Positions 54,795 through 64,000 of a DNA stretch of 64,000 bases are shown here, one piece after another. Origin of the DNA: Streptomyces sp. ATexAB-D23. GTDB taxonomy: Bacteria; Actinomycetota; Actinomycetes; Streptomycetales; Streptomycetaceae. How positions within the stretch are numbered: the first letter of the stretch is position 1; every line of letters begins with the position of its first letter. The notes under the pieces were generated by a model. The model searched no databases, was not told the origin of the DNA, and was given only the letters and a program-made list of their open reading frames with translations. The position numbers and the translations under genes are program-made. The DNA is taken from assembly GCF_000373645.1 (NCBI RefSeq), contig NZ_KB892002.1, positions 372,001 to 436,000 of the forward strand, in the 5' to 3' direction.

Positions 54795-55123
54795 GACGTT
54801 TCTCCTCACCTCGAACACCCGACCGCATGCATTTCATGCGACAGTCGCGCAGAATCCTTATCGAATTCCGCACGCAACTCAGAGGATCACGCGGAACCGA
54901 CCTCCGGCAAATAGCCGGGAGGACCACCGGAATAAGATCTTCTATCGGAACACCGATACCGCACCCGAGCCACCGCACCAGGCACACATCAAGCATTCAT
55001 AAGGAATGCACGAGGAATCCCCAAGGGGTTTTCGAGGGCTTTTCCAGGGTTTCTCAAGGGCCTTCCGAAGCATGGCCCAGGGCCCTCCGACTGCTTTCGG
55101 CACACCGGAAGGCCCTGACGGCC
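54795..55123. other. AT-rich intergenic region with hairpin
   Basis: This 329-bp stretch is AT-rich at its left part (54830-55000), fitting a promoter for the monooxygenase. At right it carries diverged AGGGCTTTTCC/AGGGTTTCTC/AAGGGCCTTCC-like units and a stem with 11-bp arms (55057-55067, 55106-55116). That stem lies just past the stop of the minus-strand DJ-1 gene, so it may terminate it. No gene was found. Confidence 0.55.
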
Positions 55124-55861
55124 CTACCGGGCGGCGACGGGTGCCGAGCGGCGCAGCCAGTGCCGGGGAAGGGGACGGCCGGAGGCCAGCTCCACGGCCG
55201 TTCGGGCGAGGTCGGCGGTGGAGGCCGGGTTCTGTCCGGTGATCAGCCGGCCGTCGGCGACCACATGGCTGCGGAAGGCGTCCCCGGCCTCGTACCGGGC
55301 CCCGCGCTCGGCCAGGGCCTCGCCGAGGAAGTACGGGACGATCCGGTCGAGGCCGACCGCCCGCTCCTCCTCCTGGGTGAACGCCGTCATCCGGCGCCCG
55401 GACACCAGCGGGGTCCCGTCCGGGCCCGGCACGTCGAGCAGGGCCGCGACTCCGTGGCACACGGCGGCGATCACCGCGGAATCCCGGCCGGCCCAGTAGT
55501 CGGCGAGGAAGCGGACCAGCCGCGCGTCCCCGGGCAGGTCGATGATCGCGCCATGGCCGCCCGCGACGAAGACGATGCCGTAGTCGTCGGGGGAGAGCAG
55601 GTCCGGGGTGCGCGTGTTCTCCAGGCGGTCCTGGACGACCGGGTCCTCCAGGAACATGCGCTGCGGCGGGTCCGACCGGTCGACCCCGCCCGCGGGCGGC
55701 CGCCCGGCGCGGGTGCTGGTGAACTCGAAGTCCCATCCGGCGGCCAGCAGCGCCCGCCACGGGTAGGCGGCCTCGGGCAGCCAGAAGCCGGCGGACCGGC
55801 CGCCGGGGAGGCGCTCGGTGCTGCTGAGGACGATGAGCCCTTTCAAGGAATGTGCGGGCAC
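55124..55861 (-). CDS. DJ-1/PfpI-family protein (Hsp31/glyoxalase III-like)
   Basis: This 245-residue member of the same family has the nucleophile Cys135-His136 in AVCHGVA, GGHGAIIDLP near residue 102, and acid E30 in WLPEAAYPWR. It differs from its neighbours in the pocket: GVA replaces GPA and AIIDLP replaces TMWDF, so substrate range may differ. GTG 55861 is chosen for GAGG upstream; a start at 55984 would add 41 residues of unlikely sequence. It diverges from the 56166 paralogue over about 304 bp. Confidence 0.8.
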   Translation of the reverse strand: MPAHSLKGLIVLSSTERLPGGRSAGFWLPEAAYPWRALLAAGWDFEFTSTRAGRPPAGGVDRSDPPQRMFLEDPVVQDRLENTRTPDLLSPDDYGIVFVAGGHGAIIDLPGDARLVRFLADYWAGRDSAVIAAVCHGVAALLDVPGPDGTPLVSGRRMTAFTQEEERAVGLDRIVPYFLGEALAERGARYEAGDAFRSHVVADGRLITGQNPASTADLARTAVELASGRPLPRHWLRRSAPVAAR

Positions 55862-56165
55862 CTTTGCCTCACTTTCGCCGGAGAGTGGCTGTTTCTCTGC
55901 GGCCGATGCCGTCGGGGGGTAACGGGAAGCAGCACCATAGCCCATCTCCCTGTTCTTACCGCAAGAAGAAGGACGCATTTTCAATGGGATATAGGACTGC
56001 TTATGTGGGTCATGAGTTCGTCTATTTGCCGGGGCTGCCCGCGGTCTCTAAATTTCTGGGTGTCGGCAACACGGTAATGCGGCCGGCCACCGGGACACCC
56101 GTCCCGCCCCCTGCGACGCCGCAGCCCCTGCCCCTCATCCATGACCCCGTCCGGGAGATTCCGCC
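55862..56165. other. Divergent promoter region between two DJ-1 genes
   Basis: These 304 bp are AT-rich in the middle (55920-56070), as in promoters. No clear operator dyad was found. Open frames crossing it have no ribosome site and no homology. Confidence 0.5.
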
Positions 56166-56843
56166 ATGTCCACGAAGGTTCTGTTCGCCCTCACCAGTCA
56201 CGACGCACTCGGCGCGACCGGCCGTAGGACCGGTTTCTATGTGCCCGAGGTCGCCCACCCGGCGGCCGTGTTCCGCAGGGCCGGTTACGAGATCGACTAC
56301 GTCTCCGTGCGCGGCGGGGCCGCTCCGCAGGACGGCATCAGCCCGGACGACACCGTCGTCGCCGAGTTCCTCGCGGACCCGGCGACCACGAAGGCGCTGG
56401 CCACGACACCCGCCGCGGGTGACGTGAAGGCCGAGGAGTACGACGCGATCTACTTCGCGGGCGGCCACGGCACGATGTGGGACTTCCCCGAGTCCGAGGA
56501 GCTGGCCGCGCTGGCCGCCGCGATCTACGAGCGGGGCGGTGCGGTCGCGGCCGTCTGCCACGGTCCGGCCGGCCTGGTGAACATCAAGCTCTCGGACGGC
56601 AGCCACCTGGTGGACGGCAAGCAGGTCTCGGCCTTCACCAACGAGGAGGAGGAGGCGGTGGGCCTGACCGGCGTCGTTCCTTTCCTGCTGGAGAGCACCC
56701 TGGCCGAGCGTGGCGCCAAGATCACCAAGACCGGCAACTTCGCCCCGCACGCGGTGGCCGACCAGCGGCTGGTGACCGGCCAGAACCCGGCGTCCGCCGC
56801 GAAGGTCGCCGAGCTCGTCGTCGAACAGCTCGCCGCCCGCTGA
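56166..56843 (+). CDS. DJ-1/PfpI-family protein (Hsp31/glyoxalase III-like)
   Basis: This 225-residue protein has the nucleophile Cys131-His132 in AVCHGPAGL, GGHGTMWDF near residue 100, and acid E28. It is closest to the 53739 paralogue: both share TSHxxLGxTGRxTGF at the start. Family reactions include methylglyoxal hydration to lactate and deglycation. ATG 56166 has GGGAGA about 9 nt upstream. A LysR regulator follows on the same strand, 167 bp away, and could control it. Confidence 0.85.
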   Translation: MSTKVLFALTSHDALGATGRRTGFYVPEVAHPAAVFRRAGYEIDYVSVRGGAAPQDGISPDDTVVAEFLADPATTKALATTPAAGDVKAEEYDAIYFAGGHGTMWDFPESEELAALAAAIYERGGAVAAVCHGPAGLVNIKLSDGSHLVDGKQVSAFTNEEEEAVGLTGVVPFLLESTLAERGAKITKTGNFAPHAVADQRLVTGQNPASAAKVAELVVEQLAAR

Positions 56844-57010
56844 CCGCGCCGGGCAGCGCACGCCTCGTGGGTGGGTGACCGCCGAAGCCCCCGGCGGCCA
56901 CCCGCCCACGGCGGCCGCCCGGCCCGACGGTCACCACCCGATCGCGTAGTGTCAGGTACACCGCCGGTTCGGCAGGCACCGGACCGGGACACAGCTTCCG
57001 GGGGGATGGC

Positions 57011-57913
57011 TTGTCCGTACAACTTGGCTGGGTGCGTACGTTCGTCGCGGTCTACCGGCTCGGGTCCTTCACCAAGGCCGCCCACCAGCTCGGCCTGTCC
57101 CAGCCCGCGGTCACCCATCAGATCCGCAACCTGGAGCAGGCGATGGGGCGCCCGCTCTTCGAACGGCTCCCCCACGGCGCCCAGCCCACCCAGGCCGCCG
57201 ACGGCCTCATCCGTGAGGTCCAGGGCCCGATCGACCTCCTGAGCCACGCCGTCGACCGCGCCTTCGGCGACGACCCCGCGGCCCGCCCGCTGACGGTGGC
57301 GGGCCCCGTCGAGCTGACGACGACCCGGGTGATCCCCGCGATCAGCGACCTCGCTTCGGACGGCATGCGCCTGAACTTCACCTTCGGCCTCGCCGACGAC
57401 CTGCTCGACCGCCTGGAGGACGACGAGTTCGACCTCGTCATCTCGACCGTCCGCCCGCGCGGCCGCCGCGTCACCGCGACCCCGCTGGTCGACGAGGAAT
57501 TCGTCCTGGTCGCCTCCGCGGAGCTGGCCGGACAGCTCCCACTGGACCGGCTCGCCACCGAGGGCCCGGACGTCCTCGGCGACATCCCGATGATCAGCTA
57601 CGCGGAGTCCCTGCCGATCATCCGCCGCTACTGGCACACGGTCTTCGACCGCTCCCTCACCACTCCGCCCGCCCTGGTCATCCCCGACCTGCGCGGCGCC
57701 CTGGCCGCGGTCAAGTCCTCGGCCGGCATCTCGGTCCTGCCCACGTACCTGTGCGCGGAGGAGCTGGCCGACGGCGGCATCACCCCGCTCATCGAGCCGG
57801 AGATCCCGCCCCTGAACACCTTCTACCTGGCCACCCGCCGAGGCAGCCCCCCACACCCGGACCTGACGCTGCTGCACGGGCACCTGCTGATGAAGGCGCA
57901 GCTGTGGATCTGA
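57011..57913 (+). CDS. LysR-family transcriptional regulator
   Basis: This 300-residue regulator has an N-terminal winged helix (GWVRTFVAVYRLGSFTKAAH, then LSQPAVTHQIRNLEQ) and a C-terminal effector domain with VLVASAELAGQLPLDRL. TTG 57011 begins the frame, with GGGGGGA 6 nt upstream. It lies downstream of a DJ-1 gene and upstream of a repeat array and the DHFR-fold gene. Sensing a reactive carbonyl or quinone is plausible but not shown. Confidence 0.85.
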   Translation: MSVQLGWVRTFVAVYRLGSFTKAAHQLGLSQPAVTHQIRNLEQAMGRPLFERLPHGAQPTQAADGLIREVQGPIDLLSHAVDRAFGDDPAARPLTVAGPVELTTTRVIPAISDLASDGMRLNFTFGLADDLLDRLEDDEFDLVISTVRPRGRRVTATPLVDEEFVLVASAELAGQLPLDRLATEGPDVLGDIPMISYAESLPIIRRYWHTVFDRSLTTPPALVIPDLRGALAAVKSSAGISVLPTYLCAEELADGGITPLIEPEIPPLNTFYLATRRGSPPHPDLTLLHGHLLMKAQLWI

Positions 57914-57925
57914 GTCCGCGGGTGC

Positions 57926-58046
57926 CCCGGCGGGACGGTGACCCGGCGGACGGTCACCCGGCGGGACGGTGGCCCGGCGGGACGGTCACCCGGCGGGACG
58001 GTGGCCCGGCGGGACGGTCACCCGGCGGGACGGTGGCCCGGCGGGA
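57926..58046. repeat. 16-bp tandem repeat array after LysR gene
   Basis: About 7.6 copies of CCCGGCGGGACGGTCA or ...GGTGG form an alternating 32-bp higher-order pattern; one copy is 15 bp. It begins 13 bp after the LysR stop and ends 157 bp before the DHFR-fold gene. It lies outside any supported gene. Confidence 0.88.
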
Positions 58047-58202
58047 GCGCCGGCGCCCGTCCGCCGGGCCACGCACACCGCCGGCTCCGCCGTCCCGGTG
58101 CGTGCTGACGGTGGAGTGACAATTCCCGTCCGACGCGGCGATGAGTTTGCCCCGTGCGGGGAGTCACTCCATCGTTGTCACCCCAACACCCGGAGGAACC
58201 AC

Positions 58203-58850
58203 GTGACTCAACTGCTGCGGGTCCAGAATTTCACCGTCTCCGAGGACGGCGTCGCCGCCGGCGAGGACCAGACCCTGGAGCGGCCCTTCGGCGGCCATGT
58301 GGACCCGGGCCGGCTGTTCTCCTGGGCCGGGGCCACGGCGAGCTGGCCCAACCGGACCGACCCGGGCGGGAGCCGGGGGCTGGACGACTACATGACGCGG
58401 GACTTCGCGCACAACATCGGCGCCGAGATCATGGGCCGCAACAAGTTCGGTCCGCAGCGCGGCCCCTGGACGGACCACGAGTGGCAGGGCTGGTGGGGCG
58501 ACGAACCGCCCTTCCACACCCCGGTGTTCGTCCTGACCCACCACGAGCGCCCGTCGATCACGCTCTCCGACACCACGTTCCACTTCGTGGACGGCGACCC
58601 GGCCGCGGTCCTCGGACAGGCGCGGGAGGCCGCGCGGGGCAAGGACGTCCGGCTCGGCGGCGGGGCGACGACCATCAAGGAGTTCCTGGACGCCGACCTG
58701 GTGGACACCCTGCACGTGGCGGTCGCGCCGGTGGAGCTGGGGACGGGCATCCGGCTCTGGGACTCCCCGGACGACCTTCGCGACCGGTTCCACCTGGACG
58801 TCGTACCGAGCCCGAGCGGGGTGACGCACCACCTGTTCTGGCGGAAGTAG
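58203..58850 (+). CDS. Dihydrofolate-reductase-fold protein (RibD C-terminal type)
   Basis: This 215-residue reductase-like protein of the RibD_C/DHFR superfamily has VQNFTVSEDGVAAG at the start, DYMTRDFAHNIGAEIMGRNK near residue 60, and VRLGGGATTIKEFLDADLVD. Family members are NADPH-dependent reductases of small molecules. GTG 58203 has GGAGGAA about 6 nt upstream. Lying beside an extra G6PDH and DJ-1 genes, it fits a local NADPH-using set, which is inference. Confidence 0.82.
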   Translation: MTQLLRVQNFTVSEDGVAAGEDQTLERPFGGHVDPGRLFSWAGATASWPNRTDPGGSRGLDDYMTRDFAHNIGAEIMGRNKFGPQRGPWTDHEWQGWWGDEPPFHTPVFVLTHHERPSITLSDTTFHFVDGDPAAVLGQAREAARGKDVRLGGGATTIKEFLDADLVDTLHVAVAPVELGTGIRLWDSPDDLRDRFHLDVVPSPSGVTHHLFWRK

Positions 58851-58874
58851 TCCCACGCCGCGGTCCATGCCCGC

Positions 58875-59375
58875 TCAGTGGTAGGCGTGGACCACGGCGT
58901 GGCCCTTGCCGCGCCCGATCATCCAACGGTTCACCGGCGTCGTGATGACGAAGGCGAGGACCAGGGAGCCGGCCAGCGCGCCCCAGAAGAGGACGTCGGC
59001 CAGGCCCGCGTCCATGGCGCCGGGGATGGTCACCATGACGGTGTTGTCGATGACCTCCATGACGGCGATCGACAGCGTGTCCGCGGCCAGGGCCACCTTC
59101 AGGGCCCGGCGCAGGGGCACGCCCGCGCGCAGGACGCCGCGCATGGTCAGCGCGTAGCCGAAGACGAAGGCCAGGGCGATGGACAGGGCCACGGTGGCCC
59201 CGTTGTGCAGGCCGGCCGCCGTGCCGATCACCATGCCGAGTACCTCACCGATGGCGCAGCCGGTGAGGCAGTGCAGGGTGGCCTGCGCGGCCATGCGCCA
59301 GGAGGCGTGGCCGCCGTGGGCGGTGTGGTCGGTGTGCCCGGGGCGGTGGTCGTGGGGGCCGTGTGCGTGGTCCAT
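58875..59375 (-). CDS. DUF4396 membrane protein with His-rich N-terminus
   Basis: This 166-residue protein starts with a His-rich segment (MDHAHGPHDHRPGHTDHTAH) followed by four or five hydrophobic segments, as in DUF4396 proteins. The His run may bind metal. A CsoR-like operator dyad lies 73-90 bp upstream of the ATG. That suggests control by copper or a related metal sensor, an inference. ATG 59375 has GGAGGGAG about 8 nt upstream. It converges with the DHFR-fold gene. Confidence 0.8.
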   Translation of the reverse strand: MDHAHGPHDHRPGHTDHTAHGGHASWRMAAQATLHCLTGCAIGEVLGMVIGTAAGLHNGATVALSIALAFVFGYALTMRGVLRAGVPLRRALKVALAADTLSIAVMEVIDNTVMVTIPGAMDAGLADVLFWGALAGSLVLAFVITTPVNRWMIGRGKGHAVVHAYH

Positions 59376-59447
59376 CGTGCGCTCCCTCCGTCGTGCCGTA
59401 CGGGGCGGGTCTCCACGGTGTCCTCCCGCCCCCACGACCGTAACCGT

Positions 59448-59464
59448 ATACCCGGTGGGGGTAT
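59448..59464. promoter_or_regulatory. CsoR-like operator
   Basis: ATACCC (59448-59453) and GGGTAT (59459-59464) form a 6-bp dyad with a GC-rich centre, the pattern of CsoR-family operators. It precedes the DUF4396 gene on the minus strand by about 73 bp. Confidence 0.55.
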
Positions 59465-59500
59465 TCCAGCCCCACCCCGCGCCGGGACCACGGATCGACA

Positions 59501-60981
<1,481 letters not shown>

Positions 60982-61000
60982 GTCCCGTCCGGCGGGAACG

Positions 61001-61044
61001 CGAAAGGCCGGGCGCCCCTCGATCGAGGGGCGCCCGGCCTTTCG
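61001..61044 (+). terminator. 44-bp perfect palindrome, argG terminator
   Basis: The 44 bases are fully self-complementary around TCGATCGA, with CGAAAGG/CCTTTCG at the ends. It starts 20 bp after the argG stop, between convergent units. Confidence 0.9.
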
Positions 61045-61097
61045 TCGGCAGTGGAGATCACGGCTGGTGGCGCATGACGCGAGCCGGTGGGACGTCG

Positions 61098-61709
61098 CTA
61101 CGCCCCGCCCTCAAGAATCTGCTCCAAGGACGCGGCAACCCGCGCCTTGCCGGCCTCAACGATTCCCACCACGTCCATATCGTTCGCCTGCGACCTGTGA
61201 CGGAGAAGACGCAGAATGCGCACCTGGTCCTCAAGTTCGCACGCCTGGAGTTCGGTCAGATCCGGATACTGCCCAGCCGGGTAGAAACGCGGCTCCTGAT
61301 CCGCCTCCTCGACCAGGGCATCGAAAGCCTGATGCACGTCCAGACACAGCGACGAACACCAGTCGGACCAGCGCGAGATCTCGAAGTCCTCAGCAAACGC
61401 CCTGAGCACCATTTCGGAGGTCATGGCGAAGATCTCCTCGATCTCCTCGTCCTCCTCAGCGAGTTCCTCGTCCGTTCCCACGTCCAGTCCTGCACGCAGC
61501 ACCTCGAGAATCGGGAAGATCTCACCCGCCACCATGGCGGGAGACCATGTTCCCGCCGGGACCGCAGAGGTGGCGCCGGACCCGATCCGCCTCTCCAGGA
61601 CAGGCAGCACCCTGTAGACACACATCGCTGCCGCGATCCTGTGCGACTCGGGGCTTGCCTCGCCCAGTTCCCGCACCAGTGCCTCGTGTGAGAAATCTAC
61701 TTCTTCCAA
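61098..61709 (-). CDS. Probable immunity protein of the adjacent polymorphic toxin
   Basis: This 203-residue, acidic, helix-rich protein has a central Glu/Asp run (GTDEELAEEDEEIEEIF) and a second acidic C-terminal part. No family was recognised with confidence; a DUF416-like fold is possible. It begins at TTG 61709 with GGAG about 7 nt upstream and overlaps the end of the toxin ORF by 13 bp. Position, overlap, size and acidity are those of polymorphic-toxin immunity genes. The partnership is inferred. Confidence 0.7.
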   Translation of the reverse strand: MEEVDFSHEALVRELGEASPESHRIAAAMCVYRVLPVLERRIGSGATSAVPAGTWSPAMVAGEIFPILEVLRAGLDVGTDEELAEEDEEIEEIFAMTSEMVLRAFAEDFEISRWSDWCSSLCLDVHQAFDALVEEADQEPRFYPAGQYPDLTELQACELEDQVRILRLLRHRSQANDMDVVGIVEAGKARVAASLEQILEGGA

Positions 61710-64000
61710 AACATTCTCCAGGGGGAGTTGTTCTTGCTGCTTCCGAATTCAGGTCCCCCCACGGTCACACCACTGGATGTCAGCCTGGGGTGACAGATCC
61801 CCCAGCAGACACCGGTAGATGTGCCGCCTTCGATGATTTCCCAACCATCACCGACATCAAGGGCTTCCATAATGGAGTCCTCCGCGTGCCCCTTGAGCTG
61901 GATGAAGGTCTCCCCCGGATTCAGCGAGTTGTTCTTCCGCCAGTTCGTCGGCAGATACGTCTTGTTGCTGGCCACCCAGGTCTCGATCCGGTCCGGATCG
62001 GCCAGGCTTCGTACACGGGCCACGGCTGTCGTCCCGCTCCAGCCGACCTGGTTCTGAAGATCCTCAGCCCGCTGCTGAAGGCCGGACGCACCACACTCGG
62101 TACCACCACTGTTGTGAACGAGTACCGGAGTGGCGCCCGCCAGCACATAGTACGTGTGGGTGTCACGGACGGTGAGGTTGTGGACGGTTTCGCCCGCTGC
62201 GGTCCAGCGTGCGACCGCGGTGATCTGGACGTGGGTGCCGGCGCTGGTGCGGAGCCATTCGCCGGCCTTGAGGTCGGTGGCGTCGATCCAGGCGCCGAGT
62301 TCCTCGACCCAGAAGGGGTGGCCGTCGGTCGCGGTGACCGAGGCTGTCTCGTCGCCCCGGTCGCCGTCGGTGTCGACGGTGACCTCGACCAGGTGCTTGA
62401 GGCCCTCGCCCTTGATCTCGGCGGTGACGGTCCGGACCGTCGTCCTCCCGGTCTCCGGGTCGGTGACCAGGACCTTGTCGCCGACCTTGACGTCCTCGAT
62501 GGCCTTCGTCGAGCCGTCGGCCATCACGACCTTGGTACCGGGAACGAAGCTGTTGCCGACCGGGCAGCTCCCGCCGGCCTTGCCGGAGCCGCTGTCGCCG
62601 CTGCTGCCGCCCTTGTTCCGCGAGGAACCACCGGCGGCGCCACCGGGCTTGTCGGCGCCGGCCTTGGCGCCGCCCGAGCTCCGGTGGGTGGCCGAGGCCG
62701 AGGAGACCTTCGGTGCCGAATTGGCCTGGGCCTGTTTCTGGACCGAGTTCCCGGTTTTCTTGGTCTCGTTGACGGCCTTGTTGCTGGTCGTCTGTTTCTT
62801 CTCCGCCGCCTTCTTCTTCGCGGCCTGCGCCGCTTTCTTGGCCTTCTCGATCGCCGCCTTCTTCGCGGCGAGCGCCTTCCTCTCCGCGGCCTTGGCCGCG
62901 GCGATGACCTTCTCTGCCTTCTTCTTCGCCTTGTTGAGCGCCTGGATGGCGCCGGCCGTGCGCTTGACGGCCTTGATGAGGGAGGGGATCCGGCCGAGCT
63001 TGCCCCAGGGAACCGCGCCGACGACGAGGCTGATGCAGGACATCACGCTGCCGCCGAAGCAGCCCATGGCGTCGTCGAGGCCGATGAAGCCCTTCAACTG
63101 GTCCCAGGCGACCGAAAGGATCACCGAGGTGATGGTCTTGCCCATGGTCGAGTGGGCCTGGGAGACCTGCGCCGCCGACAGACCCGCGCCGGCCAGCGCC
63201 GCCGCCGTCTCCGACGCCGTCAGGGAGACCGCCAGACCCGTCGGGTCGGACAGCGTCACGGGGTTGTTGTGGGCGTAGGCGTACCCGTTGGCCTGCATCG
63301 GGTCCGCGACGTCCAGCACCGGGTCCGCCGACAGGAAGCGCCCGACAGCCGGGTCGTACATGCGGGCACCCAGCTGGGTGTAGCCGGAGGAATCGTCCGG
63401 GGTCATGCCCAGGAACGCCGCATGGGTCCGCAGACCCGTACCGGAGGCGGCGGCGCCGCGCTCGTTGCCGAACGGGTCCTGCTTACGGACCCGCACCGGC
63501 ATCCCGTCGGTCATGGCGACCTCGGCGTACGTACTGCCCTGGTGGTCACCGACCTCGGCGACCAGCGTGCTGGTCTTCTGGTAGCCGTACTGGTAGCGCA
63601 GCACGCTGCCGCCGGGCGCGCCGTAACTGCGCTGGGTGGAGACCAGCTTGCCGGCCGCCTGCGTGGTGACCTCGGTCTCCCCCAGGTGCAGTGTGGCCTG
63701 CTTGCCCTGAACGGTCAGCAGACGGCTGCCGTCCGGACCGTAGAGGTAACGGGTCTCGTTCTGCGCCTCCCACTTCTGCGCGGCCGAGGAGGCCGAGCAG
63801 GCGGCGAGGACGGTGGAGGTGCTGTCGGCGGTGGCGCCGTCCTTGACCGCGACGCACAGGCCGGTGCCGACGTGCACCAGCTGGCCCGAGGCGTTGCGCT
63901 TGATCTTCTGGCCGGCGGAGCCGTCGCACCTGTGGAGCTGCAGACCGGCCCCCTCGGCGGACGAGCCGGGCGTGACGCACCACGTGTCGTCGTAGAAGGT
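61697..64000 (-). CDS. Rhs-type polymorphic toxin, 5' end outside window
   Basis: The frame is open to the window edge, so about 767 residues of a larger secreted protein are seen. In order: a ricin-B-like lectin repeat (GLQLHRCDGSAGQKI, AAQKWE), YD-repeat remnants, the Rhs core YDPAVGRFLSADP, and a Lys/Ala-rich coiled region at 62740-62990. A HINT domain follows, from NSFVPGTKVVMADG to TPVLVHN. The last 137 residues are the toxin: H-A-E at 61880-61888 and C-W-G-I-C at 61793-61807, a deaminase-like zinc site. The preceding core is GC-rich and ordinary; the tail is lower in GC. Target is unknown. Confidence 0.88.
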   Translation of the reverse strand, partial: TFYDDTWCVTPGSSAEGAGLQLHRCDGSAGQKIKRNASGQLVHVGTGLCVAVKDGATADSTSTVLAACSASSAAQKWEAQNETRYLYGPDGSRLLTVQGKQATLHLGETEVTTQAAGKLVSTQRSYGAPGGSVLRYQYGYQKTSTLVAEVGDHQGSTYAEVAMTDGMPVRVRKQDPFGNERGAAASGTGLRTHAAFLGMTPDDSSGYTQLGARMYDPAVGRFLSADPVLDVADPMQANGYAYAHNNPVTLSDPTGLAVSLTASETAAALAGAGLSAAQVSQAHSTMGKTITSVILSVAWDQLKGFIGLDDAMGCFGGSVMSCISLVVGAVPWGKLGRIPSLIKAVKRTAGAIQALNKAKKKAEKVIAAAKAAERKALAAKKAAIEKAKKAAQAAKKKAAEKKQTTSNKAVNETKKTGNSVQKQAQANSAPKVSSASATHRSSGGAKAGADKPGGAAGGSSRNKGGSSGDSGSGKAGGSCPVGNSFVPGTKVVMADGSTKAIEDVKVGDKVLVTDPETGRTTVRTVTAEIKGEGLKHLVEVTVDTDGDRGDETASVTATDGHPFWVEELGAWIDATDLKAGEWLRTSAGTHVQITAVARWTAAGETVHNLTVRDTHTYYVLAGATPVLVHNSGGTECGASGLQQRAEDLQNQVGWSGTTAVARVRSLADPDRIETWVASNKTYLPTNWRKNNSLNPGETFIQLKGHAEDSIMEALDVGDGWEIIEGGTSTGVCWGICHPRLTSSGVTVGGPEFGSSKNNSPWRMFWKK

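Noticed and set aside
55984..56427. Plus-strand frame from ATG 55984 running into a DJ-1 gene
   Set aside because: It overlaps the DJ-1 gene in another frame and lacks a ribosome site.
57926..58046. 16-bp array as a CRISPR
   Set aside because: Units are contiguous with no unique spacers, so it is a tandem repeat.

Overview
The window is high-GC chromosomal DNA from a Streptomyces-type actinobacterium. This rests on codon use, frequent GTG starts, and the developmental genes sigD, bldM and whiD lying between guaB and groES/groEL1. From memory, positions 1-46 kb match the guaA-to-glmS neighbourhood of S. coelicolor in reverse order. No rRNA, tRNA, CRISPR array or insertion sequence was seen.

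Core part, 1-46 kb. guaA runs off the left edge on the minus strand. Next is a chorismate mutase preceded by a probable Phe/Tyr attenuation leader peptide. After it come a sortase-anchored secreted protein, a semialdehyde dehydrogenase/GMC oxidoreductase pair, and three tandem membrane Ser/Thr kinase-like genes, one a pseudokinase split by a long repeat-rich insert. glpD and a nucleotide-sugar dehydrogenase lacking its catalytic Cys follow. guaB3 and guaB adjoin sigD, bldM and whiD. The groES-groEL1 operon has two CIRCE operators. A minus-strand housekeeping stretch then carries tsaE, tsaB, rimI, tsaD, alr, nnrD/nnrE, acpS and glmS. A frameshifted VOC gene and a small ORF behind an iron box lie inside this part.

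Accessory part, 46-61 kb. A multidrug MFS exporter diverges from a double-HTH Lrp-type regulator. Two head-to-tail units follow: cupin-PfpI-HAD, then MFS-secreted propeller-glucose-6-phosphate dehydrogenase-DJ-1. Two more DJ-1/PfpI genes, a small monooxygenase, a LysR regulator and a DHFR-fold reductase complete a region with four DJ-1 paralogues in about 8.4 kb. Redox or reactive-carbonyl handling is the simplest reading, but the substrate is unknown. A DUF4396 membrane gene has a CsoR-like operator. argG appears to be leaderless, with an ArgR-like box over its promoter.

Right edge, 61-64 kb. A truncated Rhs-type polymorphic toxin (lectin repeat, Rhs core, Lys/Ala coiled region, HINT domain, C-terminal domain with a deaminase-like HAE...CxxxC signature) overlaps an acidic downstream ORF that is its likely immunity gene.

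The best candidates for undescribed biology are the attenuation leader, the deaminase-like toxin with its immunity partner, the split pseudokinase, the DJ-1 island and the iron-box small ORF.
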